DNA from: Agrilactobacillus yilanensis
GTDB taxonomy: Bacteria > Bacillota > Bacilli > Lactobacillales > Lactobacillaceae
Reading direction: 5' to 3'
DNA: 64,000 nt
Assembly (NCBI RefSeq): GCF_003946725.1
Contig: NZ_RHOY01000008.1
Coordinates: 56,053 to 120,052 of the forward strand
Below are positions 42,386 through 52,600 of this stretch, piece after piece. How positions within the stretch are numbered: the first letter of the stretch is position 1; each line of letters starts with the position of its first letter. A program made the translations under genes and the position numbers. A model generated the notes under the pieces. It was not told the DNA's origin and ran no database searches. It saw only the letters and a list, made by a program, of their open reading frames with translations.

Positions 42386-43177
42386 ATGAAAAAAAATATG
42401 AAGACATTGTTGGCAGCATCCACTTTACTAGCAGGTATGGCTGCAACGACATTTGCAACAGTTGGGACCGTAAACGCCGCAGATGGTGATCCAGTATTAG
42501 GAACGGATGGCAATGGTTCTGTAGAAGTCAGCGGAGCTGCAACTTCAGATGTACCTGCAACCGGAAAAAGTAAAGTCGGCATTGGTTTTAGCGGTGGGGA
42601 CTTAACTCTAGACTATGTTCCAAATTTAGATTTTGGGATGCATAAAGCATTAACTGGTGACACTTATAATTTAGCTCAAAAAGCTGCAGATCCTTCAGAC
42701 GGGGACAATACTAGCGGTGGTGTTGTTGGTCGTAACTTGATCGTGACGGATGCCCGTGGTAAAGCAGCTGCAACAGGTTGGACTGTACAAGCTCAATTAG
42801 GTGCATTTACCAATGATGGCACAGGCAGTACTAATTTATTGACAAACGCAACGGTAACTATTAATAAGACCAACCCAATCAAGGCGGGGACCTTATATAT
42901 AAGACCAGATCTTACAGACAAGCCAGATGGCTTCCTCTATGGTAGAAATTCTGGCGATGATGCTGGACCAGTTGCTAATACTGGAAATATTACATTAGAT
43001 GCCAGTGGAGCTGCGGCAGATGTGATGACTGCGACAATAGGTAATGGGCTATTAACTTGGGGCATGGACTTCCAGGAAACAACTTCTGCTGAAATTTATG
43101 TACCAATTGCATCTCAAGACGTACAGACTTATATCGCACCAATGACTTGGACTTTAGGCACAAATCCAATTTCATAA
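42386..43177 (+). CDS. WxL domain surface protein 3
   Basis: About 263 residues: signal peptide (cleavage near VNAAD), VPNLDFGMH, LIVTDARG, proximal motif TGWTVQAQLGAF and distal motif APMTWTLGTN. The ATG at 42386 follows GGGAG. The stop codon overlaps the start of WxLIP 5 (TAATG), so the two products are made together. Confidence 0.87.
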   Translation: MKKNMKTLLAASTLLAGMAATTFATVGTVNAADGDPVLGTDGNGSVEVSGAATSDVPATGKSKVGIGFSGGDLTLDYVPNLDFGMHKALTGDTYNLAQKAADPSDGDNTSGGVVGRNLIVTDARGKAAATGWTVQAQLGAFTNDGTGSTNLLTNATVTINKTNPIKAGTLYIRPDLTDKPDGFLYGRNSGDDAGPVANTGNITLDASGAAADVMTATIGNGLLTWGMDFQETTSAEIYVPIASQDVQTYIAPMTWTLGTNPIS

Positions 43178-44295
43178 TGATACAAACTACTGGCAGAGAT
43201 CATAGCGGGTGGCGTGTTGCCACGATGATATTGCTGATGCTGGGGCTTAGCTTTTTGTTTAAAGCACAACCAGTTCAAGCGGTACAGGTGCCTGATGTGC
43301 CCGTAGATCTGCAGCCAGTTATTCCTGAAACACAGGCTGACAAATCAGCAGGGTACTTTTCAGTTGAAATGACGCCTGGACAGACAGTACCAATGAATTT
43401 GAAAGTTACCAACACCTCAAAGAAGGCGACGACAATCAAAGTTAAACCGTTTGTTGCAACGACTTCAGTTGATGGCACAATTTCTTATTTACCAACGGAT
43501 CGTCCAAAAGATAGTTCTTTGAACTTAGATTTTACCAAGTTGGGTGCAAGTACCCAGACCATTACTTTAAAAGGGCATGAATCTAAAGAAGTCGTTCAAA
43601 ATATAACGATTCCTGAAGATAGTACCTTTAAAGGCCTGGTTGTCGGTAGCTTTTATGTTTGGTCACCGACAATTGATAAAGCAAAACGGGAAAAAGCTGC
43701 TAAGAAAAAAGGCGTTTCTGTTTATAATATTTATGGGATGTATATCGGCGCTGCTATTTCGGTAGGAGATGCCCAATCGGTGAATGTAGATTTCCGATTA
43801 AACAAAGTATATCCGGGCGTTAGCGGCGGCGAACCAGCCGTTTTAGCTAATTTGCAAAATTTCAAAGCACAGGCGGTTCGAAATCAACAACTAACTGTTA
43901 GTGCAAAAGTTTATCCAAGAGGCAGTGATAAAGCGATTAAGAGTATGGGTGTCAAAGAAATGAGTTTTGCACCTAACTCAAATGTCGACTTGCCAATTGT
44001 TTGGGGCAGACAAGAAGTACAAGCCGGTGATTATACTTTAAAAATGACGGCTAAGACAGCATTAAGAACTTGGCACTTCAAAAAGAATTTTACAATTAGT
44101 GGCAAACAAGCCCAAAAAGTAAACCAAGTCGTACCAAAAAAGAATAATTATATGTGGCTTTGGATCGCATTGGTTGTTCTAATCGTGATTGCGGGGATTA
44201 TCTTGATGTCTTACCTCTATCGTCGAGGGATCAGTAAAGGCCAGGCGAAAGCCGAAAGTCGAAGAGGTCCAGTAAATCGGCGCCGGAAACGGTAA
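43177..44295 (+). CDS. DUF916/DUF3324 WxL-interacting membrane protein 5
   Basis: About 372 residues beginning MIQTTGRDHSG at the TAATG junction. It has a signal or anchor segment, DUF916 core (GYFSVEMTPGQTVPMNL, PEDSTFKGLVVGSFY), DUF3324 core (FAPNSNVDLPIVWG, QAGDYTLKMTA), a transmembrane helix (~332-352) and a basic tail. It closely resembles WxLIP 6 and 7 (SLNLDFTKLG, YNIYGMYIG), so these three form a recent subfamily. Confidence 0.87.
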   Translation: MIQTTGRDHSGWRVATMILLMLGLSFLFKAQPVQAVQVPDVPVDLQPVIPETQADKSAGYFSVEMTPGQTVPMNLKVTNTSKKATTIKVKPFVATTSVDGTISYLPTDRPKDSSLNLDFTKLGASTQTITLKGHESKEVVQNITIPEDSTFKGLVVGSFYVWSPTIDKAKREKAAKKKGVSVYNIYGMYIGAAISVGDAQSVNVDFRLNKVYPGVSGGEPAVLANLQNFKAQAVRNQQLTVSAKVYPRGSDKAIKSMGVKEMSFAPNSNVDLPIVWGRQEVQAGDYTLKMTAKTALRTWHFKKNFTISGKQAQKVNQVVPKKNNYMWLWIALVVLIVIAGIILMSYLYRRGISKGQAKAESRRGPVNRRRKR

Positions 44296-44328
44296 TGACA
44301 GCACACATAATATGAGGGAGTGTAAAAA

Positions 44329-45183
44329 ATGAAATTTACAAAAACAAGTCTTTTATTTTCAACAGCAATCTTATTAGGCTCAGCATTAACCGGGTTAACC
44401 GGTGTAGCACAAGCCGCAGACCAAGCTTTACTTGATAAAGATGGTAATCCTATTAGTGGGGTATCTTCTGGTCAAGAAAATGGCGCTGAAGTTATTAACG
44501 GCGATGCTACAGCTGGTTCTGCAGCCGGTGAAAGTACGGTTGGTATTGGTTTTAGAGCAGGTAATTTGACCTTGAACCAAGTACCAAACTTTGATTTCGG
44601 TGGCGAAAATGATTTCATGGCCCAAACCGACTTTACATTGTTTAATGAGGGTGCAGAATTAAATTATACGGATGATAGCGGTACAGCACCACGGCCAAGA
44701 GCTTTAATCGTGACTGATGCCCGGGGCGCAGATGATTCTGGGGCAACTAATGGTTGGAAAGTCTCTGTAAACTTCAAAACTCTATTAACAAAAGGCGACA
44801 CTACTTTAGGAGAAGCTGGTGATGCAACTGCTGCACCAATCTTACAATTATCTTCTGCTGTGGAACCAACACCAGTTACCTTTGATACTGCAAACCATGA
44901 TACAATAGCAGTAGGTACTACTGTAACGGACTCGGGGTCACCACTGTATACAGCTGCAGCACCAGTTTTACAAAAAACGGGTGTGACTGATTTCTTAGAC
45001 GTACCTTCTAATACGACAGATCCAACAACTGTTGTAACTGCAAATGCGACACAAGGACTTCGTGGCTGGGCAGTGAACTATAAAGCTAAAGATTCTGTTC
45101 ACTTGCAAGTACCAATTGAACAACAATATATCGGTGTGTTCACGGCTAAGTTGAACTGGACTTTAGGTAATGCACCGGCTTAA
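44329..45183 (+). CDS. WxL domain surface protein 4
   Basis: This 284-residue protein has signal peptide (cleavage near AQAAD), SGQENGAEV, VPNFDFGGE, LIVTDARGAD, proximal motif NGWKVSVNF and distal motif AKLNWTLGNA. It is 33 nt after WxLIP 5, with GAGGGAG upstream and no promoter. It therefore belongs to the four-gene unit from box E. Confidence 0.87.
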   Translation: MKFTKTSLLFSTAILLGSALTGLTGVAQAADQALLDKDGNPISGVSSGQENGAEVINGDATAGSAAGESTVGIGFRAGNLTLNQVPNFDFGGENDFMAQTDFTLFNEGAELNYTDDSGTAPRPRALIVTDARGADDSGATNGWKVSVNFKTLLTKGDTTLGEAGDATAAPILQLSSAVEPTPVTFDTANHDTIAVGTTVTDSGSPLYTAAAPVLQKTGVTDFLDVPSNTTDPTTVVTANATQGLRGWAVNYKAKDSVHLQVPIEQQYIGVFTAKLNWTLGNAPA

Positions 45184-45198
45184 TTAACGGAGGGTGCA

Positions 45199-46305
45199 AT
45201 GCGAAAAATGAATATGGCAAGATGCTTGGGCATCTTGCTTTTTTCGGTAATGAGTTTGTGGTTGGGTATGAGTCAGCAAACTCACCGAGTGCAGGCAGTA
45301 CAAGTTGGTAATATTCCAGTTGATGTAAAAGCGGTTTTCCCAGAGAATCAAAATGGGATGGTTACGGGTTATTTTGACTTTGAAATCGCTTCAGGTCAAA
45401 GTAACAATTTGACTTTAGAATTTACCAATACGGCTGATAAAGAACAGACGTTGACAGTTGAGCCGGTTGTTGGGGGCACGACTTATCAAGGTGAATTGAA
45501 TTATGAACCCACTGACCGTAAGGCCGATAGTTCACTGAAATTGCCCTTTACAGACTTAACAAGTAAAAAGCAAACAGTAACTTTGGCAGGTAAAGAAACA
45601 AAGCAAGTTACTTTTCCGGTTCAAATACCGCAAACAACGGTTAATGGGATTGTTTTGGGGTCACTTTATGTGAGTTCAGAACAAGCCAATAAAGAAGCTT
45701 TGAAAGCGCGGAGTAAAAAGCGCATGAAAGTTATTAATACCTATGCCCTCTATTTTGGGGTTGTTTTGCGGGTTAACGATTGGGAGAGCGCCAAACCTGA
45801 TTTTCGGTTAAATCGCGTTGTACCAAAGCTAATTAACAATGACCCTGGTGTAGGTGTAGATTTACAAAATTTTGAACCAGCGATGATTAAGGATAAGGCG
45901 CTAAGCATTAAGGCGCGGGTAACCCAAAAAGGTTCGACTAAAACGATCAAGCACTATAATATGAAAGCTAGTTTTGCACCAAATTCGACTTTGAGCTACC
46001 CCATTACTTGGGGCGGTGATCGAATTACAGCAGGAAATTATACAGTGCATATGGATTTAAAGACTAGTGATAAGACGTGGCATTTGAAACGAAACTTCAC
46101 AATTACTGGAGAACAGGCCGAAAAATTGAACCAGGCCAATCAACCAAAGAAAAATTATATGTGGTTATGGATTTTAATTGGGATTTTAGCAATATTACTG
46201 ATTATTATCTTTGTTATTTACATGTATAAACGTGGCCGGCAAACAGGTCGACAATCCGTGCAGAATCAGCCACAAAATCGTGGAAGTCGCAAAAAAAAGC
46301 ACTGA
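45199..46305 (+). CDS. DUF916/DUF3324 WxL-interacting membrane protein 6
   Basis: This 368-residue protein has signal peptide (cleavage near VQAVQ), DUF916 core (GYFDFEIASGQSNNLTL, IPQTTVNGIVLGSLY), DUF3324 core (FAPNSTLSYPITWG, TAGNYTVHMDL), transmembrane helix (~325-345) and basic tail. It lies 15 nt after WxL protein 4 and is its probable partner. Confidence 0.87.
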   Translation: MRKMNMARCLGILLFSVMSLWLGMSQQTHRVQAVQVGNIPVDVKAVFPENQNGMVTGYFDFEIASGQSNNLTLEFTNTADKEQTLTVEPVVGGTTYQGELNYEPTDRKADSSLKLPFTDLTSKKQTVTLAGKETKQVTFPVQIPQTTVNGIVLGSLYVSSEQANKEALKARSKKRMKVINTYALYFGVVLRVNDWESAKPDFRLNRVVPKLINNDPGVGVDLQNFEPAMIKDKALSIKARVTQKGSTKTIKHYNMKASFAPNSTLSYPITWGGDRITAGNYTVHMDLKTSDKTWHLKRNFTITGEQAEKLNQANQPKKNYMWLWILIGILAILLIIIFVIYMYKRGRQTGRQSVQNQPQNRGSRKKKH

Positions 46306-46341
46306 AATAATCAGTGGTAACCGTTATTTAAAAATATGAGA

Positions 46342-46405
46342 TTCAACTTTAATAAAGAATTCTATCGAGAGTTGATACGAGTAGCTTTCACAATTAAGTT
46401 ATAAT
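46342..46405 (+). promoter_or_regulatory. Array-type promoter box F (before WxL protein 5)
   Basis: TTCAACTTTAATAAAGAATT followed by CTATCGAGAGTTGATA (46342-46377) matches the shared box. TTGATA (46372-46377) is 22 nt from TATAAT (46400-46405). It would drive 46459-49534. Confidence 0.65.
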
Positions 46406-46458
46406 GGTAGTGTATTAAGGAAGCGAAAAAACTCAAAAACCTTTGGGAGGGAACTATA

Positions 46459-47286
46459 ATGAAATTAAATAAAAAATTTGGCACATTGTTAGCTTCAGCA
46501 GCATTGTTGGGCACAGGGTTATTCGGCGGTTTAGGCACAGTTCATGCGGCAGAAATTACAGGCGCTCTGGATGGTGCTGATGGTGTAACTGTAGGACAAG
46601 AAAATGGTTCTGAAAATGACGCTACGCACATTACCAATGCGGACAATAATGGCACAGGTCAATCTACAGCAGGGATTGGTTGGGCACCTGGTAACTTACT
46701 ATTGAACCAAGTACCAAACTTTGATTTTGGGACTGGGCATACATTACATGGTGGTCAAACAGTTTATCCGCTATTAAGCGCTGCTGCACAATCTGGGGCA
46801 CGGTCTTTAGTCGTGACAGATCAACGGGCAGATATGGGGAAAACAGAAGGCTGGAATGTCACTTTGAAATTATCTGATTTCAAAGGGACAGATGCTGAAA
46901 CTTTACCAAGTACAACAACGGACCCAATTAACTTGAATTTATACGCAGCAGATGGAGACGCAACAGACAAGGCTTATATCAAAGCAGCTATTTGGGATAT
47001 GGACAGAACAACGGCAGACCCTGCACTACCTGCTTATGTCTTTGATGCAAACAATTCTACCAGAACAGACAAACCAGATAATGTGTTAGACACAGCAGTT
47101 AGAGCTGGTGATGATACAACAGCAGTTGCTGTTTGGGGTGCTGCAGTTGGAAATGGTGCTGGTACTTGGGGCTTGAACTTTGATGGCGAGCATAGTGCTG
47201 AGTTAACTGTACCGGATGCAGCACAAAAAATTGGGACATGGACAGCACAAATGGATTGGACATTATCAAGCGGCCCAATTCAATAA
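46459..47286 (+). CDS. WxL domain surface protein 5
   Basis: This 275-residue protein has signal peptide (cleavage near VHAAE), VGQENGSEN, VPNFDFGTG, LVVTDQRAD, proximal motif EGWNVTLKL and distal motif AQMDWTLSSG. It resembles WxL protein 4 (GQENG, LLLNQVPNFDFG), consistent with duplication of a WxL-WxLIP pair. GGGAGG is upstream. Confidence 0.87.
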   Translation: MKLNKKFGTLLASAALLGTGLFGGLGTVHAAEITGALDGADGVTVGQENGSENDATHITNADNNGTGQSTAGIGWAPGNLLLNQVPNFDFGTGHTLHGGQTVYPLLSAAAQSGARSLVVTDQRADMGKTEGWNVTLKLSDFKGTDAETLPSTTTDPINLNLYAADGDATDKAYIKAAIWDMDRTTADPALPAYVFDANNSTRTDKPDNVLDTAVRAGDDTTAVAVWGAAVGNGAGTWGLNFDGEHSAELTVPDAAQKIGTWTAQMDWTLSSGPIQ

Positions 47287-47320
47287 GCTCTATCATGTTC
47301 TAGGTGAGAGGGATTAGGAA

Positions 47321-48445
47321 ATGGAGATCGGTTGGAATAGTCAAAAATTTTTAGTCAAATTTGCGATACTTTGGGCTATGGTTTTAGGTGGTTCGTTTAT
47401 TTTCGGACAGCAGCACGTGGCGGCAGCAAGTAATTCTAGTGCTGAATTTCAAGTGAAAGCGATACCGCCAGAACAGCAAACAACTCAAAATACAAATTTC
47501 TTTAGTTTTGATTTAGCACATGGACAGACCGCACAATTGGGATTAACGATTACAAACAATAGTAATGCAACCCAAACTTTCAAAGTAAAACCTACTGTTG
47601 GGGTCACGAATGATCAAGGGACAGTGCTTTATAGCGATACCAGTAAAACACGGGATAGTTCTTTGAAGCTGGACTTTACCAAACTTGGTCCAGAGGTCAA
47701 GACGATCACGGTTGCAGCCGGGCAAACTGGCACATATACAACATCCGTGACGATTCCGGAAAATAATTTTACGGGTGCCATTGTTGGTGGGTTTTATATC
47801 AATTCACCATCGTTAAATGAGGCAGCAATGAAGAAAAAATCGAAAAAGAACAGTGTTTCGATTCGTAATGTTTATAGCTATGCTATTGGGGCGTTAATCA
47901 ATGTGGGGGATGTCAGCACCATCCAACCGAATTTCAGAATAAGAACAGTTAAGCCCACAGTCGTGAATCAAAAAGGGGCTGTGGTGACAAATATTCAAAA
48001 CTTTAATGCAAACTATGTTTCTGGGCGAAAGTTAGCGATGACTGCCCGGGTTTATAAACGCGGTTCTACTGAAAAGTTATTTGATAATACTGTTTTAAAT
48101 ATGAACTTTGCACCAAACTCAAATATGAATTTACCGGTATCTTGGGGTAACACGGAAATGGAAGCCGGTAACTATACAATGAAGGTTACGATTACACGAG
48201 GGCTTAAGAGTGACATGGATCATAAAGTTTGGCATTTAACTAAGAACTTTACGATCACACCGGCACAAGCCAGTCGTGCAAATCAAAACCCTAATTTGAA
48301 GAAGAACTACATGTGGCTCATTATCTTATTAGTTGTAGTATTAGTTCTACTTGTTTCTGTTTTATTAGTTTACGTTTACAAGCGTGGTAAACAGACCAAT
48401 ACTTCGGCCGGTAAACCACAACAGCGTCGCAAGCGTAAAAAGTAA
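47321..48445 (+). CDS. DUF916/DUF3324 WxL-interacting membrane protein 7
   Basis: This 374-residue protein has signal peptide (cleavage near VAAAS), DUF916 core (NFFSFDLAHGQTAQLGL, IPENNFTGAIVGGFY), DUF3324 core (FAPNSNMNLPVSWG, EAGNYTMKVTI), a transmembrane helix (~330-350) and a basic tail (QQRRKRKK). It lies 34 nt after WxL protein 5. Confidence 0.87.
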   Translation: MEIGWNSQKFLVKFAILWAMVLGGSFIFGQQHVAAASNSSAEFQVKAIPPEQQTTQNTNFFSFDLAHGQTAQLGLTITNNSNATQTFKVKPTVGVTNDQGTVLYSDTSKTRDSSLKLDFTKLGPEVKTITVAAGQTGTYTTSVTIPENNFTGAIVGGFYINSPSLNEAAMKKKSKKNSVSIRNVYSYAIGALINVGDVSTIQPNFRIRTVKPTVVNQKGAVVTNIQNFNANYVSGRKLAMTARVYKRGSTEKLFDNTVLNMNFAPNSNMNLPVSWGNTEMEAGNYTMKVTITRGLKSDMDHKVWHLTKNFTITPAQASRANQNPNLKKNYMWLIILLVVVLVLLVSVLLVYVYKRGKQTNTSAGKPQQRRKRKK

Positions 48446-48460
48446 TAAAGCGAGGAGGGG

Positions 48461-49534
48461 ATGCAGGTGACATCTGGGAAGCTGAGTTCTTTAGCTAAAT
48501 TAGCCGTAGGGTTATTTAGCATGAGTGCGGCTGCTTTCTTCTCCTTGTCCAATGTGCAGGCAGACAGTGTTGACACGGCAGGTGCAGCGTTATCTGGATC
48601 CCCTAGTGAACAAGTGAATCAAATAGCTACCGATGACACGGCAGCTGTTGGAGAAAGCCAGGCTGGTATCGGGTTTGAAGATGGCGGTATCCGAATTTAT
48701 GCACCGAGTTTTAATTTTGGCTCACTTTTTGCTTTTTCAAAAGGAGAACAGAGTGTAGACGGGCGCTATGATCAGGAAACGCCTAATAATTTAGGGCGGC
48801 GGTCGTTAGTTGTTAACGACTATTCAGATACAGATGGTTGGCGTGTAAATGTTGGTATAGGTCTATTCAGAAAAGTGGATGATTCTAGCAAGGTGTTAGA
48901 TGTTCAGCACTTTACACTTAGACCTGGGAAGACCCGCCTATACTACGGGACACCACAAATACCCGGAACACTAGACCCACAGAAGGTAAATTGGACAGGA
49001 GTATATCAGTATACCGACTCTAGTCAGTCCAACGGTTCAATTGAGTTAAAAGATAAAAATAATCCAAATTCCAGTGCCGAAGTAAATGAAGGTATCCCGA
49101 GTACAGGCTTACCTTGGCAGTATGAAGATCCAAGTACAGCTCACGATGCTGCAGATGTCGTTTTAACGCCATTTAACGATAGCGTTAGTAGTGATGACCT
49201 CTCGGATAACGAACGGAAGTCAGATGCCTATCTGCAAGACACTTCTCAAGACGCAGAGACCCAAGCAACACATACAAGCTTGTTAAATCGCTGGCTTGGT
49301 AAAGCAGACAGTAGTTTGACATTGCAAGGCGCTACGCTTAGAAACGGATTTCAAGAGGTCTGGGGTTCAGATGGTCAAGATGCCAGCGGTTATTACCACG
49401 GCAAAGGCTGGTGGGGCTTAAGTTTTAACAAACCAGGATCTGCAACAATTACATTAGGTGATTCTGTGCATGAAACTGGGCAATATCAAGCCACAATTTA
49501 CTGGGTTTTGACAGGAGATCCATTGGGGAATTAA
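48461..49534 (+). CDS. WxL-like surface protein 6 (divergent, longest)
   Basis: This 357-residue protein has signal peptide (cleavage near VQADS), SFNFGSLF, SLVVNDYSD, proximal motif DGWRVNVGIGLF and distal motif ATIYWVLTGD. The distal motif is WVL, still WxL, but the sequence is more divergent and has an acidic insertion (~195-275). It directly follows WxLIP 7, with GAGGAGGGG upstream, and is followed by a terminator and the giant protein gene. Confidence 0.8.
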   Translation: MQVTSGKLSSLAKLAVGLFSMSAAAFFSLSNVQADSVDTAGAALSGSPSEQVNQIATDDTAAVGESQAGIGFEDGGIRIYAPSFNFGSLFAFSKGEQSVDGRYDQETPNNLGRRSLVVNDYSDTDGWRVNVGIGLFRKVDDSSKVLDVQHFTLRPGKTRLYYGTPQIPGTLDPQKVNWTGVYQYTDSSQSNGSIELKDKNNPNSSAEVNEGIPSTGLPWQYEDPSTAHDAADVVLTPFNDSVSSDDLSDNERKSDAYLQDTSQDAETQATHTSLLNRWLGKADSSLTLQGATLRNGFQEVWGSDGQDASGYYHGKGWWGLSFNKPGSATITLGDSVHETGQYQATIYWVLTGDPLGN

Positions 49535-49540
49535 TCTAGT

Positions 49541-49587
49541 AAAAAAGTCCAAATCATGTTAAAGATGATTTGGGCTTTTTATTTTTA
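49541..49587 (+). terminator. Terminator between WxL protein 6 and the giant LPQTG gene
   Basis: AAAAAAGTCCAAATCAT pairs with ATGATTTGGGCTTTTT, followed by A and a T run. No array-type box follows it. Confidence 0.8.
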
Positions 49588-49635
49588 TTCTATTGCAAGA
49601 TGCAAATGGGGTAGCTTCAATTTAGGAGGAAAATC

Positions 49636-52600
49636 ATGACAAAAAAGGAAATGAGAAAACAGCGCCTGCTTAAAGGTGTTACGTTTGGTTTGTTATCGTT
49701 TGCGGCACTTTTAGACTTATTTGGAATTAATCAAAAAGATAAGGTTTACGCAGATACACAAGAACCTACAGATGGGCAAGATAACAGTGATGCCAATACG
49801 GTCACGAATGAGCAGGAAACGTTAAAAACACAAAATAACTTAGCGATTTCGACAGAAGACACTACATCGGAAGCAGCACCTGAAGTTGCAACAACACCGG
49901 AAACTGAGACAACGGGCGATACTGTGGGGGATGCTGAAGTACCGTCTTCAGAAGTGACAGTTGAAAATAATGATTCAGTGGAATCTGAGCCCGAGCCGAT
50001 AACACCGGAAACACCAGCAGCTGCTGAAGAAGAAACTGTCACTGATGGGGATGTTTCACAAGAAACATTGCAACCGCAAACAGCTACACCGGAAGTCGGA
50101 ACGCAAACAACTGAAACGCAAACGCCAGCAGGAAACACTGAAGCCGCAGGTACGGAAACTTCAGAAAAGACAAATGATGAACCTACAAATGAAATAACAG
50201 GGATACAATCTCAGGAACAGCAACCTGCAGCCTTGGCAGAGGAAATATCTGCAGATACAGTTGAGGCAGAAGCAGAAGATACCGCTTATACGTTAGTGAA
50301 TGCCAATAATGACAGTAGCTTACATGATTTGTACATAAGCTATTTACAGAGTACAGGGATTACGGATGCGGATCAGTTAGCACAGCTAGCTGCTAGGGTA
50401 CCGGAGACAATGAACATCACTGAAGGTACTGTCCTACAGGCTATCGCAATTGGTGGAACAGTTTACCTACCCGTATTAACAGATAGTGACGTTGATGCTT
50501 ATATGCGAAGTCTATTAATAAATAATGTAGATAACTTGAATTTAACAATAACTCAAAGTAGATTAACTGATTTAAAGAATAATCAAATTAAATATGTAGC
50601 TTTAAATACGGTTGTTCCTAATGACGACAATAAATCTAATGTGAGTTATATAGGGGATACCATCAATAATGACAGACTAGGTGGAGCGACCGCCAGCACT
50701 GACACTTTAATCGTAAGAGGGATTGAGATCACTAGAACAGGTGATAACAGTAGTCAAAGTGTTGCGTGGAAAAGAAATTCAGATGGTACAGTAGATACCA
50801 AGAACCTCGAATTATTAAATTCGGATATTCAATTTGGCAATCAGTATAATTCAGATGGAAAAGTTCAAGCAATTACACCACAAGCGGATGATGAGGTTAA
50901 TTATCAATGGATTTTAGATAACTTCTCAGCTAATGGTGCTTCTATACAAGTTGCGACGACTGATAATAACGGTAAACTACACTATGGTTATGCGGGAATC
51001 AATTCTTTTGATACTGATAAGATGATTTTAACTGTGGATATGTTTGTTGCAGATACTGATAAAACGATGTCCAGTTTTGCTAAGGATTTTTTAGATGGCC
51101 TGGCTAATTCAACTAATCCTACACAGCAATATTTAGGTGTTTTAAGAGATGGTGTTGGTAACATTATCCGTTATCATTTAGAAGGATTTCAGACAGATAA
51201 TATAACTGTAGATACAACTAAGTATGAGAATCAGAGCAACGTCACACTTGAAGTGATGCCTGATAACGAACAAATCAAAACAGATATTAAAGCAATCGGA
51301 ACTAAAAACTTCGGTGTTGATGATCAGAGCGGTGCAGTTACTAAAGTTGTACAAGGAACAGGAATTGTAGAAGGATCTAGTAGCGAAAAGAAAGATGGTT
51401 CTCTAGATGTTACCTTATCAAAGGCAGCAGTTACAGATGATAATAGTTTACAATTGAATTTATTAAACTACTACTACACCGTAAACTTCAACTTACTTGG
51501 GCAAGTTAAGTACCAACAAGCTGTTAAGGATTCAGATGGCACAATAACAACTACGGATCTAAGCGAAAAAGATAATGCAACGGTTGGCTCAGAAATTACC
51601 AGTGAACAGCCAGCAACGCCGGAAAACACGCACGTTAATGAAACTGAAAATCTCAAAAATCCAACAACGGTGGGCTGGGGCACTACGACGGTTACTTATA
51701 ATTATGATGCTAATTTGAATGCTTCTCAAAAGAGCAATGTTACAACCCAGACCGGGAATCTAACGGTGGCTGTCACAGCTACTGATGAGAACAGCACCGA
51801 ATTCAGCGAATTTGCCAATCAGGATTTAACGGATACAGATAAATTTACAGTTAGTTCCGAGGATGCAAATTTTGGCGGAATTACAGCGACAGATAAAGGC
51901 TTCCAAGTAACTTTCAAAGATGAAGCGACTGATGCCACAGGACATGTAATTACGGTGCAAAATAAGGCCACGGGTACAAGTTATACCCTGGATCTAACGT
52001 TACAAGGGCAAGTTAAATATCAAACGCAACTTGATGATAAAGAACCTGTTGCAATTGATGATGCCACAACAACTGAAAATTTAGGTGCGACTATTGATTT
52101 GGATGTGCATCAACCAGCGGCAGCAGATCCTGGTACACATTATGTCAACACCACAACAACCCCTGATAACGCTACCACCTTTACCTGGGGTACCACGACG
52201 GTTACGTATAACTATGAAACCGATCACATGGTTTCACAAAACAAGACTATAAATACAGGAGACACTAGTCAAGTTACTGGGCATACCATTAACCTCAAGA
52301 CCTCCGGATTAGATCTATCTAATTTTACAGGGGATATTTTAGGTGAAAATACAAATTATGAAGTTACTGAGTATGATGATAATAATACCGTCCTCAACAA
52401 TATCACTGGTATTGTCGCCACAGATAAGGGCTTTGACATGACTTTTGCGGCTGATACGACAACATCAAAACATGTAATAGTCATTCGTAATAAAACTAAT
52501 GGTGAAACTTATCAGCTAAACTTGACTTTACAAGGCCAGGTTAGATATCAAAAGCAGCTTGATAATTACACGCCTACTGCAATTGGCAGCGCTGCTGCAG

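Noticed and set aside
49746..50138. Long minus-strand ORF opposite the low-complexity start of the giant protein
   Set aside because: It is the antisense of an E/T/P-rich repeat, which produces open frames rich in Val and Ser. No ribosome site or promoter supports it.
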